Assembly (NCBI RefSeq): GCF_946227985.1
Contig: NZ_CAMKGL010000001.1
Location: 1,724,525 to 1,788,524 of the forward strand
DNA length: 64,000 nucleotides
Direction of reading: 5' to 3'
Source of the DNA: Serratia quinivorans
Lineage (GTDB): Bacteria > Pseudomonadota > Gammaproteobacteria > Enterobacterales > Enterobacteriaceae
The translations under genes and the position numbers were made by a program. Under the pieces are notes generated by a model, which was given only the letters and a program-made list of their open reading frames with translations, searched no databases and was not told where the DNA came from. Below, one piece after another: positions 35,322-44,488 of this stretch. The stretch's first letter is position 1. Every line of letters starts with the position of its first letter.

Positions 35322-35707
35322 CGACTCACATCAAAAGAAAGGAAAACCGGCTCCAGCGTCTGGGCATCGGTGTAGCGAATAGCCACAGCGATGCCGTTCG
35401 TTATGGCCCTGACGGTGATAACCGGCGCGGGGGATTTCGCGACTGCCGCCTCCAGCGCTATTTGCCCGCGGATAAGGGCGGTGATTTCGGGAATGTTCGC
35501 CAGCTCACCCACCCGCTTCGGCAGTCCTGCGCCATAATCACCGTGAAAAATGTAATCACCGGCATCCCCGGGCGTGCGCGGGTTGGTCAACAAGCGGCGC
35601 AGCACGCGCTGCTGCCCCCGTAGCGTATCAGACACCCCTTGAAGGTCTCCGCCAGAGGACACCCCGATATCCCCACCGATGTAATGGTCCAGATCCAGCA
35701 GTTTCAT
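35318..35707 (-). CDS. Baseplate protein, gp25/W-like
   Basis: The 129-residue protein has the gp25 (lysozyme-like fold) hallmarks: LRRLLTNPRTPGDAGDYIFH, YGAGLPKRVGELANIPEIT and IRGQIALEAAV. T4 gp25, P2 W and type VI TssE are relatives that join sheath and wedge. It overlaps its neighbours at both ends by 4 bases. Confidence 0.9.
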   Translation of the reverse strand: MKLLDLDHYIGGDIGVSSGGDLQGVSDTLRGQQRVLRRLLTNPRTPGDAGDYIFHGDYGAGLPKRVGELANIPEITALIRGQIALEAAVAKSPAPVITVRAITNGIAVAIRYTDAQTLEPVFLSFDVSR

Positions 35708-36399
35708 TCTGGCCCCTCCGATTTCACCGTGTCACCGCCTGCTTTAATACCCTTCACCTCATGGTCGTGTATTTCCACCTGAATACCTTTCACGGTTGCC
35801 CCCTCTTTCACCGTCAGCGGCCCAATCAGCAACGCCTTGGCATCCGCTCCTTCAGCAACGGTTTGCGATATCGGTCCATTCAGACCTATCTCACCGTTCA
35901 GGTCGATGGCTTGCGCTGTCGTCGTTTGCGTACCTTTCACTTCCGTCGTGGCGTTACCTTCCACCGTCAGGTGGTAATCGCCTTTGACGGTCTCGCGCAG
36001 ATCACCGGCGGTCACCAGTTCCACGCCCCCGTCGTTGTGAAATTTCAGCAGCGAACCCGACCGATGAACCAGCCAAAACTCGCCACTCGGACAGGGGAGC
36101 GGCTTATCCTCGTCATTGTAAAAACGCCAGCCGACCGAACCGGCAGCGGCCGCCCCCTCCTGATAATCGATTTCCACCAGGTCGCCGATAGACGGCGGGC
36201 AGAACAGGCCCCAGCCGTTACCTACCCAGGGTGATTTCAACGACAGCCACCCCGTCAGAGTGTTGTCCGGTTGCAACATCACCCGGATGGCATAAGCGTC
36301 AGGATCATAGCTGGTCACTACCCCCTGTCGCGTGGTGGCCGTCGTCTGCGCCGCCTGCTGAGACGCCGCACGCAGAGTGTTGAGCAGGCTGTTCATCAT
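35704..36399 (-). CDS. Baseplate assembly protein V (spike, gp45-like)
   Basis: The 231-residue protein has an OB-fold N-terminal half (WLSLKSPWVGNGWGLFCPPS then IGDLVEIDYQEGAAAAG). A spike-type beta-helix C-terminus with GDYHLTVEGNATTEVKGTQT and a terminal HDHEVKGIKAGGD follows; the HxH there may bind the tip metal as in P2 V and Mu gp45. It pierces the outer membrane during infection. Confidence 0.9.
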   Translation of the reverse strand: MMNSLLNTLRAASQQAAQTTATTRQGVVTSYDPDAYAIRVMLQPDNTLTGWLSLKSPWVGNGWGLFCPPSIGDLVEIDYQEGAAAAGSVGWRFYNDEDKPLPCPSGEFWLVHRSGSLLKFHNDGGVELVTAGDLRETVKGDYHLTVEGNATTEVKGTQTTTAQAIDLNGEIGLNGPISQTVAEGADAKALLIGPLTVKEGATVKGIQVEIHDHEVKGIKAGGDTVKSEGPE

Positions 36400-37517
36400 G
36401 AGGTGACCTCCAGGTCGGGGCTGGTGTTTTTGGCAGTGATGTTCATGCGGTATCCCTCATCGACACTCAGTGTTCGGGTGATGGTTTCTGGGTAATACAC
36501 CTGGTCAAAATCGGTATTTGTCCCCAGTACTGATATCGTCTGGGAAATCGACAGCAGGTTATCCGCTGGCATGCTTGCCGTCAGTTTCATCTCATGGCTG
36601 ACAATATGCTGATAGAGCTGCTGCGCGCGTTGCTGAGCTGCGTCCTGTGACAGCCCGGGAACGGTATAGCGATAACGCTGCGTCTGTGCTGCGGACTGTC
36701 CGGGGCGCGTGGTTTTGCCCTGCTTAGGCCAGAAGGCACTAAAGCCCTTCTTGGCCTTGCTGTTCCAGCTTCTCACCTCAACCGATATCCCTTTGGCAAT
36801 GGTCAGGTTCCGGCTGAACTGCAAATCAATGATATTTGCCCAGGCATAACCCTGATGTTGGCTTGGTGGCGTCCACTGGATGCGGTAATGATCCGGAGAC
36901 GGTGCTGCCCGCTGGGTGAAGTACAGCGTATAACCTTTGACGTACAGGTCGAAACCCTCCACGTTCGCCAGGTAGCTAAGCAGGTCCCATTCACTTTGCT
37001 GCTGGGTGGTGTCCACGAAATCACTTTTATAGAAACTCCCGGCCATGCGGGTAGTGGGGGTGACCACGGATTTCAGCCCGTGGCGTTCAGCCAGCGTCTG
37101 CGCTATCTGGCTGGAGGTCTTGTTGGCGAAATGCTCGCTGGTCTTGGTATCGATAAATAAAGCCGTGTTATCCCGCCCGACCAACTCCAGCGTCCCGGCT
37201 GGCAGGTCCAGCGTGATATCGTCCACCCGCCCGAGTATCAGGCTGTCCAGCTCTGCCGGGGTGTAATGTTGCGGGTCCTTGGGGAACCCCGTCAGCACTT
37301 CAATGTCCATGAGCCGCTGACCGGCAAACCACTGCGCGTTGCGCTGGGACGGCAACAGGTCCAGCACGAACACCACCCGAAATGTATCGGCACTGCGGTG
37401 TGCGTTGTTCTCCACCTCCAGCGACTGCCAGCCGGTGATGATGTCCCCGCCGACTTTCACCACCCCGCGCGGGGACCGCACTGAGCCCAGGGAGGACAGG
37501 TCATTGATATCAGCCAC
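36396..37517 (-). CDS. Tail hub protein (gpD/gp44-like)
   Basis: The 373-residue protein shows the gpD/VgrG-N type pattern: GWQSLEVENNAHRSADTFRV, ILGRVDDITLDLPAGTLELV, RDNTALFIDT and SEWDLLSYLANVEGFDLYVK. Hub proteins sit under the tube and hold the spike. It overlaps the spike gene by 4 bases and the LysM gene by 8. Confidence 0.88.
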   Translation of the reverse strand: MADINDLSSLGSVRSPRGVVKVGGDIITGWQSLEVENNAHRSADTFRVVFVLDLLPSQRNAQWFAGQRLMDIEVLTGFPKDPQHYTPAELDSLILGRVDDITLDLPAGTLELVGRDNTALFIDTKTSEHFANKTSSQIAQTLAERHGLKSVVTPTTRMAGSFYKSDFVDTTQQQSEWDLLSYLANVEGFDLYVKGYTLYFTQRAAPSPDHYRIQWTPPSQHQGYAWANIIDLQFSRNLTIAKGISVEVRSWNSKAKKGFSAFWPKQGKTTRPGQSAAQTQRYRYTVPGLSQDAAQQRAQQLYQHIVSHEMKLTASMPADNLLSISQTISVLGTNTDFDQVYYPETITRTLSVDEGYRMNITAKNTSPDLEVTS

Positions 37518-38481
37518 GCAGCACCCCGTCCGTTGTTCCCACTTTGGGGATGTTCAAATCCGCGACACCGGAGACTTCCGGGTCGGTTAAGCCGTTGGCC
37601 TGGGCAATCGACGCCCACCCCATCGCATCGCCGTAGGTCTGCGCGGCCAGCGTATACAGGTCACCGCCGGCCAGCGTCACCACCTTACCGCTGGTCGCTA
37701 TCTGCCCCAGGTTGAGCGACAACTGCCCCAACGTCTTGTTCAGCGCCACCAGGGATACCGTCTGCGTCACCGCCGTGCTCTGGTTGGCAAAGTTCTGCAC
37801 ATTGCGCGTCAGCGTATTGTTCGGCAGCACGCCGCCCAGCGTGGTCAGTTGCTGTATCGACAACGTTGCCGACGACAATAAGTTGTTGGCACACATCTGC
37901 ACGCCGTGTATCTGGTAGAGCACGCCCTTCACCTCGCTGGTCACCGCCGTGGAAAAGTCATTGATGGTGTTGACGGTGTCCACTAGCCCGTTAAAGGCAT
38001 CCGACAGTTCGGGAATGCCCAGGCTGTCTACCAATGCCTGGCACGCCGACATATCGTCAAACACCAGTTGGTCAAGGCTGGGTGTCGCTATCACTTCAAC
38101 CGGTGTCGTCAGGTCCTGCACCACCTCCAGCGTTATCTGGTAGGCAATGCGGTACGGCATCAGGAAATCGAACGCCAGGCTTTTTATCACCGCCTGGACG
38201 CTGAGTTCGGACCAGGTTACCGTTACAGGCACGCCGGACTTGCGAACCCCGTCCAGGTACAGCGCCCGGCTGAGTCCGTTGTTGCCGACAAAAAAGCTGC
38301 TCCAGGTGAGCGGCGTGGGATTGGGGCCCAGGGCGTCGATGTGTTTAACGCCCCCAACAAGTCGGTGAACCACTAGCGCCTGTTCACCGCCAAACGGCAA
38401 ATGCTCTGGCAGCTCAAAGCGCGCAAAGGTAAATCTCTCCCCCGTCACTGAATGGGTGAGAGTTAAACGGGTAAAAGACAT
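37510..38481 (-). CDS. Tail protein with C-terminal LysM-like domain
   Basis: The 323-residue protein lies between tape measure and hub genes, as do Mu gp43-like DNA-circularisation proteins and gp53-like LysM proteins. The C-terminus GGDLYTLAAQTYGDAMGWAS then IAQANGLTDPEVSGVADLNI is a LysM-like fold used to bind the central hub. The N-terminus has FARFELPEHLPFGGEQALVV. It probably starts tube assembly. Confidence 0.82.
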   Translation of the reverse strand: MSFTRLTLTHSVTGERFTFARFELPEHLPFGGEQALVVHRLVGGVKHIDALGPNPTPLTWSSFFVGNNGLSRALYLDGVRKSGVPVTVTWSELSVQAVIKSLAFDFLMPYRIAYQITLEVVQDLTTPVEVIATPSLDQLVFDDMSACQALVDSLGIPELSDAFNGLVDTVNTINDFSTAVTSEVKGVLYQIHGVQMCANNLLSSATLSIQQLTTLGGVLPNNTLTRNVQNFANQSTAVTQTVSLVALNKTLGQLSLNLGQIATSGKVVTLAGGDLYTLAAQTYGDAMGWASIAQANGLTDPEVSGVADLNIPKVGTTDGVLRG

Positions 38482-38486
38482 GGTGA

Positions 38487-40685
38487 TTATCTCCCGAGCG
38501 CAACGGTGGGCGGTGCCATCGTCGGATCAAAGGTGCTTTGGGTTGAGCGTGCTGAACGTTGGGCTTCTTTCGCCTGGATCTTGGTGACTGTTTTGGCTAT
38601 CGGCCAGCCATCCAGGTGAGTATGGGTCGTGACGTGAAGAGGTTGGCCTGTATTCGGTCTGATATAGGGGCTCCCCCCCATAGCTGCAGCATACTGCTGG
38701 CCGTAGCTATCCTTGTCTTTCGATTTGTTGCTCTGTCGCTCCATTTCGGCTTTGAACTGATCGTGGTAACTCCCTTTCCCAACATCTGCGTTGGGTGCCA
38801 CGCTGTTTGCCGCCGCGTGTTTTTCACTGGTTTTCTCGGCATTAGGAATACCCGCATCAGTCATCAGACCGCGTAATGCATCGGCCTTATTATCCAGCAC
38901 ATTACCGAGATGATAATCGTCCCCAAAGGTCAATGGCTTGATATTGACACCCGGCAATGCGTTCATCATGGAGATGATGTAATTGAACAGCGATTGAAAC
39001 CCTGAAACGACAAGCTCGGAAAAATGTTGCATGGCGAGTTTCAACCTGGCCCAGACTTCGCTCATGATTTGTGCGAACTCATTCCCCATCTGATTGACCG
39101 TCTTCTTCACATCCTTATTGTGTCGATACAGGTACGCACCAGCCACCACCGCACCCGTGATCGCCCAAACCACCGGACCGCCAAGAATTTCAGCAAGGCC
39201 GCCAAGAGAACCCATAATACCGGTGATCATTGCAGGTAACCCAATCAACCCAGCCGCAGAAACAACCGAACCCAGCAGCAATATACCGCCGGATAACAAT
39301 GTGATCCCCGCCAGCGCAGTAACCGAGTACATCGCAATTTTGGCCGCCCAGGGATGCTTCTCCGTGAAATCACTTATCACATCCATCAGGTGAGCAAATT
39401 CCAGCGTCATATTCGTTACCGTCGGCAAGAGCTGCATACCCAGCACAGCCTTTAAATTGGTCCAGCTGGATGTTAACGCGATACCGGCACCATCAGGCGA
39501 GTTCAGGTAATTATCGTAAGCCTGATTGAAGTCCATGGCATTTCTGAATACATGTGAATCCTTTTCAAGCTTTGCCCTGTTTTTAATTTGCGCAGCTAAG
39601 AAGTCACCTGTTTTTCTATTGAAGTTGGCAGAAATAATCTGCGCCACCTGATCATCACTTAACCCTTGTCCGTATTTATTCCGGATTTTTTCCTCCAGAA
39701 CAGAAACAAACTTATCCGGGTCATGCATAAACAGCGTGGCGAATGAGGCCTTCAGGCCGCCGCTGAGGATTTTCTCCGCCCCCAGACTTTGCATGTAGAT
39801 TTTTTTATCTTCGGGACTCAGTCCCTTCATGGCATTTTTTATCGACTGAATTCTTTCCTTGCTTACCCCTTCATCCCCCAGGCCCAGCGTTGCCAGAAAC
39901 CCTTTCGCCTTCTGGTCCATATGACCGCCGACCAGCGAACTGAACGAGGTCATCAGCATGGTGCCGACACGATCGCCAGATTTGAACATCGTCATCAATG
40001 CGGCCAGATTGCCATACAAATAGCGGTCAGACAGGAAGGAATACGCCATACCGCCGGTTTGTGACGCCAGCAGGAAATCTTGCGCCCGTACCCTGTTCTT
40101 GGTGGCCAGCGTGACCTGCGATGCCATCGCCAGTTCTTTTTTGAACTCTGCCGGGTTGGTCAGCACATCACCGCCACGGTGCTCCAGCGCCTTCGCCATC
40201 GCATTAACCGCGCCGTCTGCGGCGTGTTCACCCAGTGCCATTTTCAGCGTGGTTTCGTATTTGGTGAACTCGGGTGCTGTTGCGATGGCGTGGTTCAGGT
40301 CACCAAAGGCGGTGTGCAAGTCCTGGATCAGTCGAATGTTGCCAGCGATCGTGGAGCCGAGTACCTGGTGGGACAACGTGGCAGCCGTGCCGTTAACCTG
40401 AGCCATTTGCGCCGCTGAGAGATTCAGGGTTTTGAAGTCAGCCTGTGCCATCATGAGGTCTTTTGCCGACTTCAGTGTCGCGTCAATGCCTTTGGTCAAC
40501 ATCAGACCAACGCCGACCAGCGCCCCCCCGGCCAGGGTCATTTTGCCGATGCTCTCCAGCCGCTTCTGAAACGCCTCAGCATCACGGTTGGCGGTGGCAA
40601 ACTTGCCAGATATCGCCATCAACCCCTTGGTGATATTTTCGGTTAGCGTGAGCCTGACGGCGACTTTATAGGCTTCGATGTCCAT
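38487..40685 (-). CDS. Tail tape measure protein
   Basis: The 732-residue protein has a helical N-terminal half, hydrophobic segments (AAKIAMYSVTALAGITLLSG, GILLLGSVVSAAGLIGLPAM and VVWAITGAVVAGAYLYRH) and a flexible charged tail. It sits directly after the chaperone and tube region, as tape measures do, and sets tail length. The ATG at 40,685 with GGAGA is preferred over one 51 bases upstream that would run through a terminator stem. Confidence 0.9.
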   Translation of the reverse strand: MDIEAYKVAVRLTLTENITKGLMAISGKFATANRDAEAFQKRLESIGKMTLAGGALVGVGLMLTKGIDATLKSAKDLMMAQADFKTLNLSAAQMAQVNGTAATLSHQVLGSTIAGNIRLIQDLHTAFGDLNHAIATAPEFTKYETTLKMALGEHAADGAVNAMAKALEHRGGDVLTNPAEFKKELAMASQVTLATKNRVRAQDFLLASQTGGMAYSFLSDRYLYGNLAALMTMFKSGDRVGTMLMTSFSSLVGGHMDQKAKGFLATLGLGDEGVSKERIQSIKNAMKGLSPEDKKIYMQSLGAEKILSGGLKASFATLFMHDPDKFVSVLEEKIRNKYGQGLSDDQVAQIISANFNRKTGDFLAAQIKNRAKLEKDSHVFRNAMDFNQAYDNYLNSPDGAGIALTSSWTNLKAVLGMQLLPTVTNMTLEFAHLMDVISDFTEKHPWAAKIAMYSVTALAGITLLSGGILLLGSVVSAAGLIGLPAMITGIMGSLGGLAEILGGPVVWAITGAVVAGAYLYRHNKDVKKTVNQMGNEFAQIMSEVWARLKLAMQHFSELVVSGFQSLFNYIISMMNALPGVNIKPLTFGDDYHLGNVLDNKADALRGLMTDAGIPNAEKTSEKHAAANSVAPNADVGKGSYHDQFKAEMERQSNKSKDKDSYGQQYAAAMGGSPYIRPNTGQPLHVTTHTHLDGWPIAKTVTKIQAKEAQRSARSTQSTFDPTMAPPTVALGR

Positions 40686-40708
40686 CGCATTCTCCACATT
40701 TTGGCGAT

Positions 40709-40734
40709 AAAAAAACCCAGCATTGAGGCTGGGC
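40709..40734 (-). terminator. Internal late-operon terminator before the tape measure gene
   Basis: CCCAGC and GCTGGG around a 6-base loop followed on the minus strand by seven T residues. It ends the transcript of the small membrane gene at 40,773-41,168. Confidence 0.88.
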
Positions 40735-40772
40735 ATGTTGATGAACGCGTTATTTATGCGAAACGTAGCAGT

Positions 40773-41168
40773 TTATTTTCGGGTGTTTTCTTCAATGCGA
40801 ACCAGGAGCAAAAGTGCACACGACAAAATAAACAAAACAAAGAAGCCCATGGCAACACCAGCGGCATAATAAGGTGCACTACCCGAGGTGGTATCTGTTG
40901 CAGTAAGTGAAAAAATTCCAGCTACTAAAGCCGATAACAGTAATAATGAAGAAAGGAATACAGAAAAATACTTCACGATCCATACATAGCCTATAGACAA
41001 TCGATTAATTAGACTCTGTCCTTTGACGTAATCACTTCGTTTTATTCTGCTCGCTTCCATACGCCACTCATCACTCGCTTGATATTCAGCATCTTCGCGG
41101 GAAAAACCCCTTGCCATAATCACCTGCATCCTATGCTGGATGAAAGTGTCCTTGTCACTCAGAGACAT
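40773..41168 (-). CDS. Two-span membrane protein inserted in the tail operon (moron-like)
   Basis: The 131-residue protein has a charged N-terminal helix (MSLSDKDTFIQHRMQVIMAR) and two transmembrane segments (IVKYFSVFLSSLLLLSALVA and YYAAGVAMGFFVLFILSCAL). GAGGGG precedes the ATG. It is AT-richer than its neighbours and has its own terminator, and it separates the tape measure from the HK97-gp10-like gene where related phages have none. It may be expressed in the lysogen. The function is unknown. Confidence 0.75.
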   Translation of the reverse strand: MSLSDKDTFIQHRMQVIMARGFSREDAEYQASDEWRMEASRIKRSDYVKGQSLINRLSIGYVWIVKYFSVFLSSLLLLSALVAGIFSLTATDTTSGSAPYYAAGVAMGFFVLFILSCALLLLVRIEENTRK

Positions 41169-41315
41169 TTTATTCCCCTCACAATGAAGTAAAAATCCAG
41201 TGAGAGCATACGGATGTATTGAAGGGTGCATCAAATAGGACTTAACGATCGATGCAGCGAGAACGATCGTTAAAACAGATCAATCCCGCGACAGAACGCC
41301 GAAAGGCCTGCTCCG

Positions 41316-41804
41316 TCAGTACTCTTTGTCGTAGCCCAGCGATGAATGGATATGCACGCCATCCACAAAGCCCGATACCGCCGCCTTACCCAGAATGCGC
41401 TTGATGAACTTTTCGTTGCGCTCCACTGCGGGTCCCAGTACCGGGCGCGGTGGCATTTTGGCCGTGCCAAACTCGTGGTACACCAGCTTGTCGTCCGTTG
41501 AGCCGATAACCGCCTCCAGCCCCTTAACCTCGTGCGAAAAGCTCCCCTGCATGTCGCCGGTGCGCAATAATGGCGCATCCAGTGGATAGCCCAGCCGCGC
41601 CTTTTCGTCCTCCGTGGCAGGGGCCAGCGGGTCCCACGCAGGAAAGGGGCCGATAGCGTCCTGGTAATGGCCGACTTCCTCTCTGGCCGTGTCCTCGATA
41701 CGTTGCGCCACCACCTCGATCCCTTCATGCAGTTTTTTGTGCACCGCAACCTCCAGGGCGGCAAAATGCAGGGCTGCACCAAGCAGCCCATTCAGCTCTT
41801 TCAT
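41316..41804 (-). CDS. Phage tail completion/neck-type protein (HK97 gp10-like)
   Basis: The 162-residue protein has a helical N-terminus (LGAALHFAALEVAVHKKLHE) and the segment YHEFGTAKMPPRPVLGPAVE, which is typical of HK97 gp10-like and related virion morphogenesis proteins. The ATG overlaps the stop of the frameshifted chaperone (ATGA). Family assignment is moderate. Confidence 0.72.
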   Translation of the reverse strand: MKELNGLLGAALHFAALEVAVHKKLHEGIEVVAQRIEDTAREEVGHYQDAIGPFPAWDPLAPATEDEKARLGYPLDAPLLRTGDMQGSFSHEVKGLEAVIGSTDDKLVYHEFGTAKMPPRPVLGPAVERNEKFIKRILGKAAVSGFVDGVHIHSSLGYDKEY

Positions 41805-42384
41805 TTGCGTTCCTTCCAGCTCATGGTGTGGAGATCGAACTCACCGCCCTCCAGCTCGCCAAAAATAACCGCCAGTCCCTGGCGTTTTGCTGCGCCCATG
41901 GAGAAGGCCACATCAAACGGCACATTATTTTTGGTCAGCCAACAGGCCTCCCGGATGGCGGGGTCCGTTATGATTTTTTTATTTCAAGGAGGCTCTCTTC
42001 TGCCGCCTGCTGCCCAATGAAGTGCTCGGCCACTGCCCTGGCGCTGGCGAGATTGCCCTCCTCACCCAACCGCTTGTAAAGCGCGCGCAGCTCGCCATCG
42101 GTACCTGGCGTCACGACGACATCACCATCAATGGACGCCACATATTTCAGGTGGGCGACCTCGGAGAGATACAGCATGTTGATGCCATCGGCTCCGGCTC
42201 CCGCCGCCTTGAGGAAATCAAGGCCCGACAGCGGGTCCGGCTTTTTCAGCACAATCACCCGACCCAGCACGTCGGTCACCGTCACTTCTCGGTTGCCCGC
42301 CTGAATCAACTTCTCACTCGGGGTCATCGTCGGGTTGAGTGTCACTTTGGCACCTGCCACATCTAAGGTTTTCTGTTCGTTCAT
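41801..42384 (-). CDS. Tail assembly chaperone GT, made by -1 ribosomal frameshift
   Basis: Ribosomes that slip one base back on the A-AAA-AAA heptamer (41,980-41,974) leave the G frame and read on as IITDPAIREACWLTKNNVPF, DVAFSMGAAKRQGLAVIFGE and LEGGEFDLHTMSWKERK. This adds 57 residues and gives a protein of about 194. The extension has no start codon of its own, is fully open, and ends in an ATGA overlap with the next gene. The gene lies between tube and tape measure, as in lambda G-GT. The chaperone binds tape measure and recruits tube subunits. Confidence 0.85.
41968..42384 (-). CDS. Tail assembly chaperone G (frame-0 product)
   Basis: The 138-residue protein starts MNEQKTLDVAGAKVTLNPTM and has VTDVLGRVIVLKKPDPLSGL and a helical C-terminus ending EESLLEIKKS. 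It is located directly after the tube gene. The last codons hold the slippery A-run that yields the longer GT form. The G:GT ratio usually matters for tail assembly. Confidence 0.85.
   Translation of the reverse strand: MNEQKTLDVAGAKVTLNPTMTPSEKLIQAGNREVTVTDVLGRVIVLKKPDPLSGLDFLKAAGAGADGINMLYLSEVAHLKYVASIDGDVVVTPGTDGELRALYKRLGEEGNLASARAVAEHFIGQQAAEESLLEIKKS
41974..41980 (-). promoter_or_regulatory. Programmed -1 frameshift site (slippery heptamer)
   Basis: Seven A residues in the minus strand read A-AAA-AAA in frame 0, four codons before the frame-0 stop TAA. GC-rich sequence follows (ACGGACCCCGCCATCCGGGA) that could form a stimulatory hairpin. Confidence 0.85.
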
Positions 42385-42399
42385 ATCGTTGTTCCTGGC

Positions 42400-42834
42400 T
42401 TAAGCCTGTTGGACACGGCGGCTGGCCGTGAAAGAGATTTTTTGTGATACCGATTTGTCCCCGGCGCGTTCGCCGGCATCGTCAAACTTCAGCATCACGC
42501 GTTCGTAACGGTACTGCGATACACTGCCGTCGGGTTCGGTGATGGTTTCCTGTATCGTGACCGGCGGCTCCTCTTGCCCGGCGTAGTAGTTCGCTTCCAG
42601 TTCGGCGAAATACTGGTCCAGAGACGCCCCACGACGCTCCAGGACAAAATTGCCCTGCCAGCCTTTGAAAAAGCGCAGGTTGTCGGTATTGCCCGTGATG
42701 TCGGTGATTTCCTGCTCTTTGGTTTTCTGGTTGGCGGTAAACGAAATCACCTTGCCCAGATTGAGGTGGGTACCGGATGCCAATGTCACAACAACGGTCG
42801 TGTCGCGCCCGATGGAATAGCCCTGTTGGCTCAT
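42400..42834 (-). CDS. Tail tube protein
   Basis: The 144-residue beta-rich protein starts MSQQGYSIGRDTTVVVTLAS and has ITDITGNTDNLRFFKGWQGN and KISFTASRRVQQ. Its size and position (between sheath and chaperone) match tube proteins of Mu-like myoviruses. AAGGAG lies 7 bases before the ATG at 42,834. Confidence 0.88.
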   Translation of the reverse strand: MSQQGYSIGRDTTVVVTLASGTHLNLGKVISFTANQKTKEQEITDITGNTDNLRFFKGWQGNFVLERRGASLDQYFAELEANYYAGQEEPPVTIQETITEPDGSVSQYRYERVMLKFDDAGERAGDKSVSQKISFTASRRVQQA

Positions 42835-42847
42835 GAATGAACTCCTT

Positions 42848-42873
42848 ATAAAAAGCCTGCTCAACGGCAGGCT
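42848..42873 (-). terminator. Internal late-operon terminator between sheath and tube genes
   Basis: AGCCTGC and GCAGGCT around a 6-base loop with a run of T on the minus strand, directly after the sheath-side boundary. Confidence 0.7.
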
Positions 42874-42879
42874 CAGGGA

Positions 42880-44421
42880 TTAACTGGCGCTGGATGACAC
42901 CACGTTGACATTGACCGACTGGCCGCCTTCCACGTTGATCAACAACTTGGTGATGATCGACAGGTACGTCACCCGGACATCAATTTGTTCATACCCCAGC
43001 GCCACGCGCTCTTTGGGGTTGTTGGAATTGTCCAGCTTCACCGTGAAGGCGTCTTTGGTCGGGTTGTTCACATCGCCAATCATGCCCTGCTGCTGCATGT
43101 TAGCCAGGAATGACGAGACCGTTGACCGTGCCTGACTGCGCTGAGCAGGCGATTGCAGCCGACCAATGTAGATCCCCATCCCCTTGTCCAGGGTGTAGGC
43201 GATGTAGTTGGTCAGCGCGGTGTAGTTGTCGCCGTTTATCATCGGGTTGCTGGCGGTGTTGCAGCCAATGCGCCCGCCGAACTGGTTGCCCGCCGGTATC
43301 GGGTTGGTAATGACATCAATCCCCGCCTCAGCCAGTTGCTGCAGTTCTGCGTAAGAATATTGCATGCTCTGCGCTGATTTTTGGGTGGCGATGATGCCAT
43401 ATAGAGGTTTGTTCAACGTGGATTGCTCCGGCGACAGCGCCGCACGTCGACCGGCCAGGAACCCCTGTGGAGAGATAAAGCGTTTCACACCGTTGATCGT
43501 ATCGTTGAACAAACACCAGTCCCCCAGCAACAACTTGAACCCGTAGTTGTCGATCCCAGCGGTGTTTTTGGCGCCGATGGCGTCGGTGATGGTCTCTCCG
43601 GACGGGCCCACACCAAACAGATACACCCCCTCATCCAACGCAAAGGCCACCTGGTCAATCCACGTTGCACTGTCATCACAATCCACCAGGAAAGCGGTTT
43701 TAACGCCGGTACCACGCAGGGCGTACATCCCCTTCCGGGGCGTGACATCCACACCGAGTAACGTGGTGCCGCTGACGCCGGTTGCTCCGTCGGTTCCACC
43801 CTTCAGCACAGTGGTTCCAGCGGTCGGCGCTGCCGTTCCTGCACCGGCTGTCGCCACCACCAGCCCGGACGCACCCCGCATCGGACCGGTCCCGCTGTTG
43901 ATGGTTTCGGCGATAGCCCCCCACAATGCATTACCGGTGAGGCCTTTTCCGAGATTGTCGTAGACCTCAGGAAGGAGACCGGGCAGAGAAACCGTGAGAC
44001 GCCAGGTCCCCGGTCGACTGCCCGCCGCAATGGCGACAGAGATGCTGTTGCCGGTTGAGCCGGTATGCTTTGCTGTCAATGTCAGGCAGTTCGTTTCAAT
44101 GAGTTCGGTTGCGGCCACGTCCGTACCGTCGGTCACGCGCACACAGCGAAAGTCATTCGCCCCATTGAGTACCGAGGCCCACACCGCAGTCCCCAGGTCA
44201 TGCTTTCGCGCCTTGATGTTGCCGAATGCCTGCACACAGGCGGTTAAATCACCGATGGTCACCGGTGCATTGACTGGTCCCCAAGATGCCGTCCCCACAA
44301 TACCGAGGATATTGGTCGGCACGCCGTTGATGTAATTCTCAGAGGGCGGCACTATCTGGACATAAACATCCGGTACGCTCAGCGCCGTGGTGTTCATGTC
44401 ACCTTCTTGTATAACAGGCAT
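42880..44421 (-). CDS. Tail sheath protein
   Basis: The 513-residue protein begins MPVIQEGDMNTTALSVPDVY and has PPSENYINGVPTNILGIVGT followed by ASWGPVNAPVTIGD, and a C-terminal domain with GYEQIDVRVTYLSIITKLLI, as in contractile sheath proteins. GGAGG lies 7 bases before the ATG at 44,421; longer in-frame starts cross the upstream intergenic hairpin. Sheath contraction drives the tube into the cell. Confidence 0.93.
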   Translation of the reverse strand: MPVIQEGDMNTTALSVPDVYVQIVPPSENYINGVPTNILGIVGTASWGPVNAPVTIGDLTACVQAFGNIKARKHDLGTAVWASVLNGANDFRCVRVTDGTDVAATELIETNCLTLTAKHTGSTGNSISVAIAAGSRPGTWRLTVSLPGLLPEVYDNLGKGLTGNALWGAIAETINSGTGPMRGASGLVVATAGAGTAAPTAGTTVLKGGTDGATGVSGTTLLGVDVTPRKGMYALRGTGVKTAFLVDCDDSATWIDQVAFALDEGVYLFGVGPSGETITDAIGAKNTAGIDNYGFKLLLGDWCLFNDTINGVKRFISPQGFLAGRRAALSPEQSTLNKPLYGIIATQKSAQSMQYSYAELQQLAEAGIDVITNPIPAGNQFGGRIGCNTASNPMINGDNYTALTNYIAYTLDKGMGIYIGRLQSPAQRSQARSTVSSFLANMQQQGMIGDVNNPTKDAFTVKLDNSNNPKERVALGYEQIDVRVTYLSIITKLLINVEGGQSVNVNVVSSSAS

Positions 44422-44488
44422 AGATTGCCTCCAGAAAAGAATAAGGCCGCCAGAAGGCAGCCTGCAGATGAAAAATCGAGGTCGAGGG

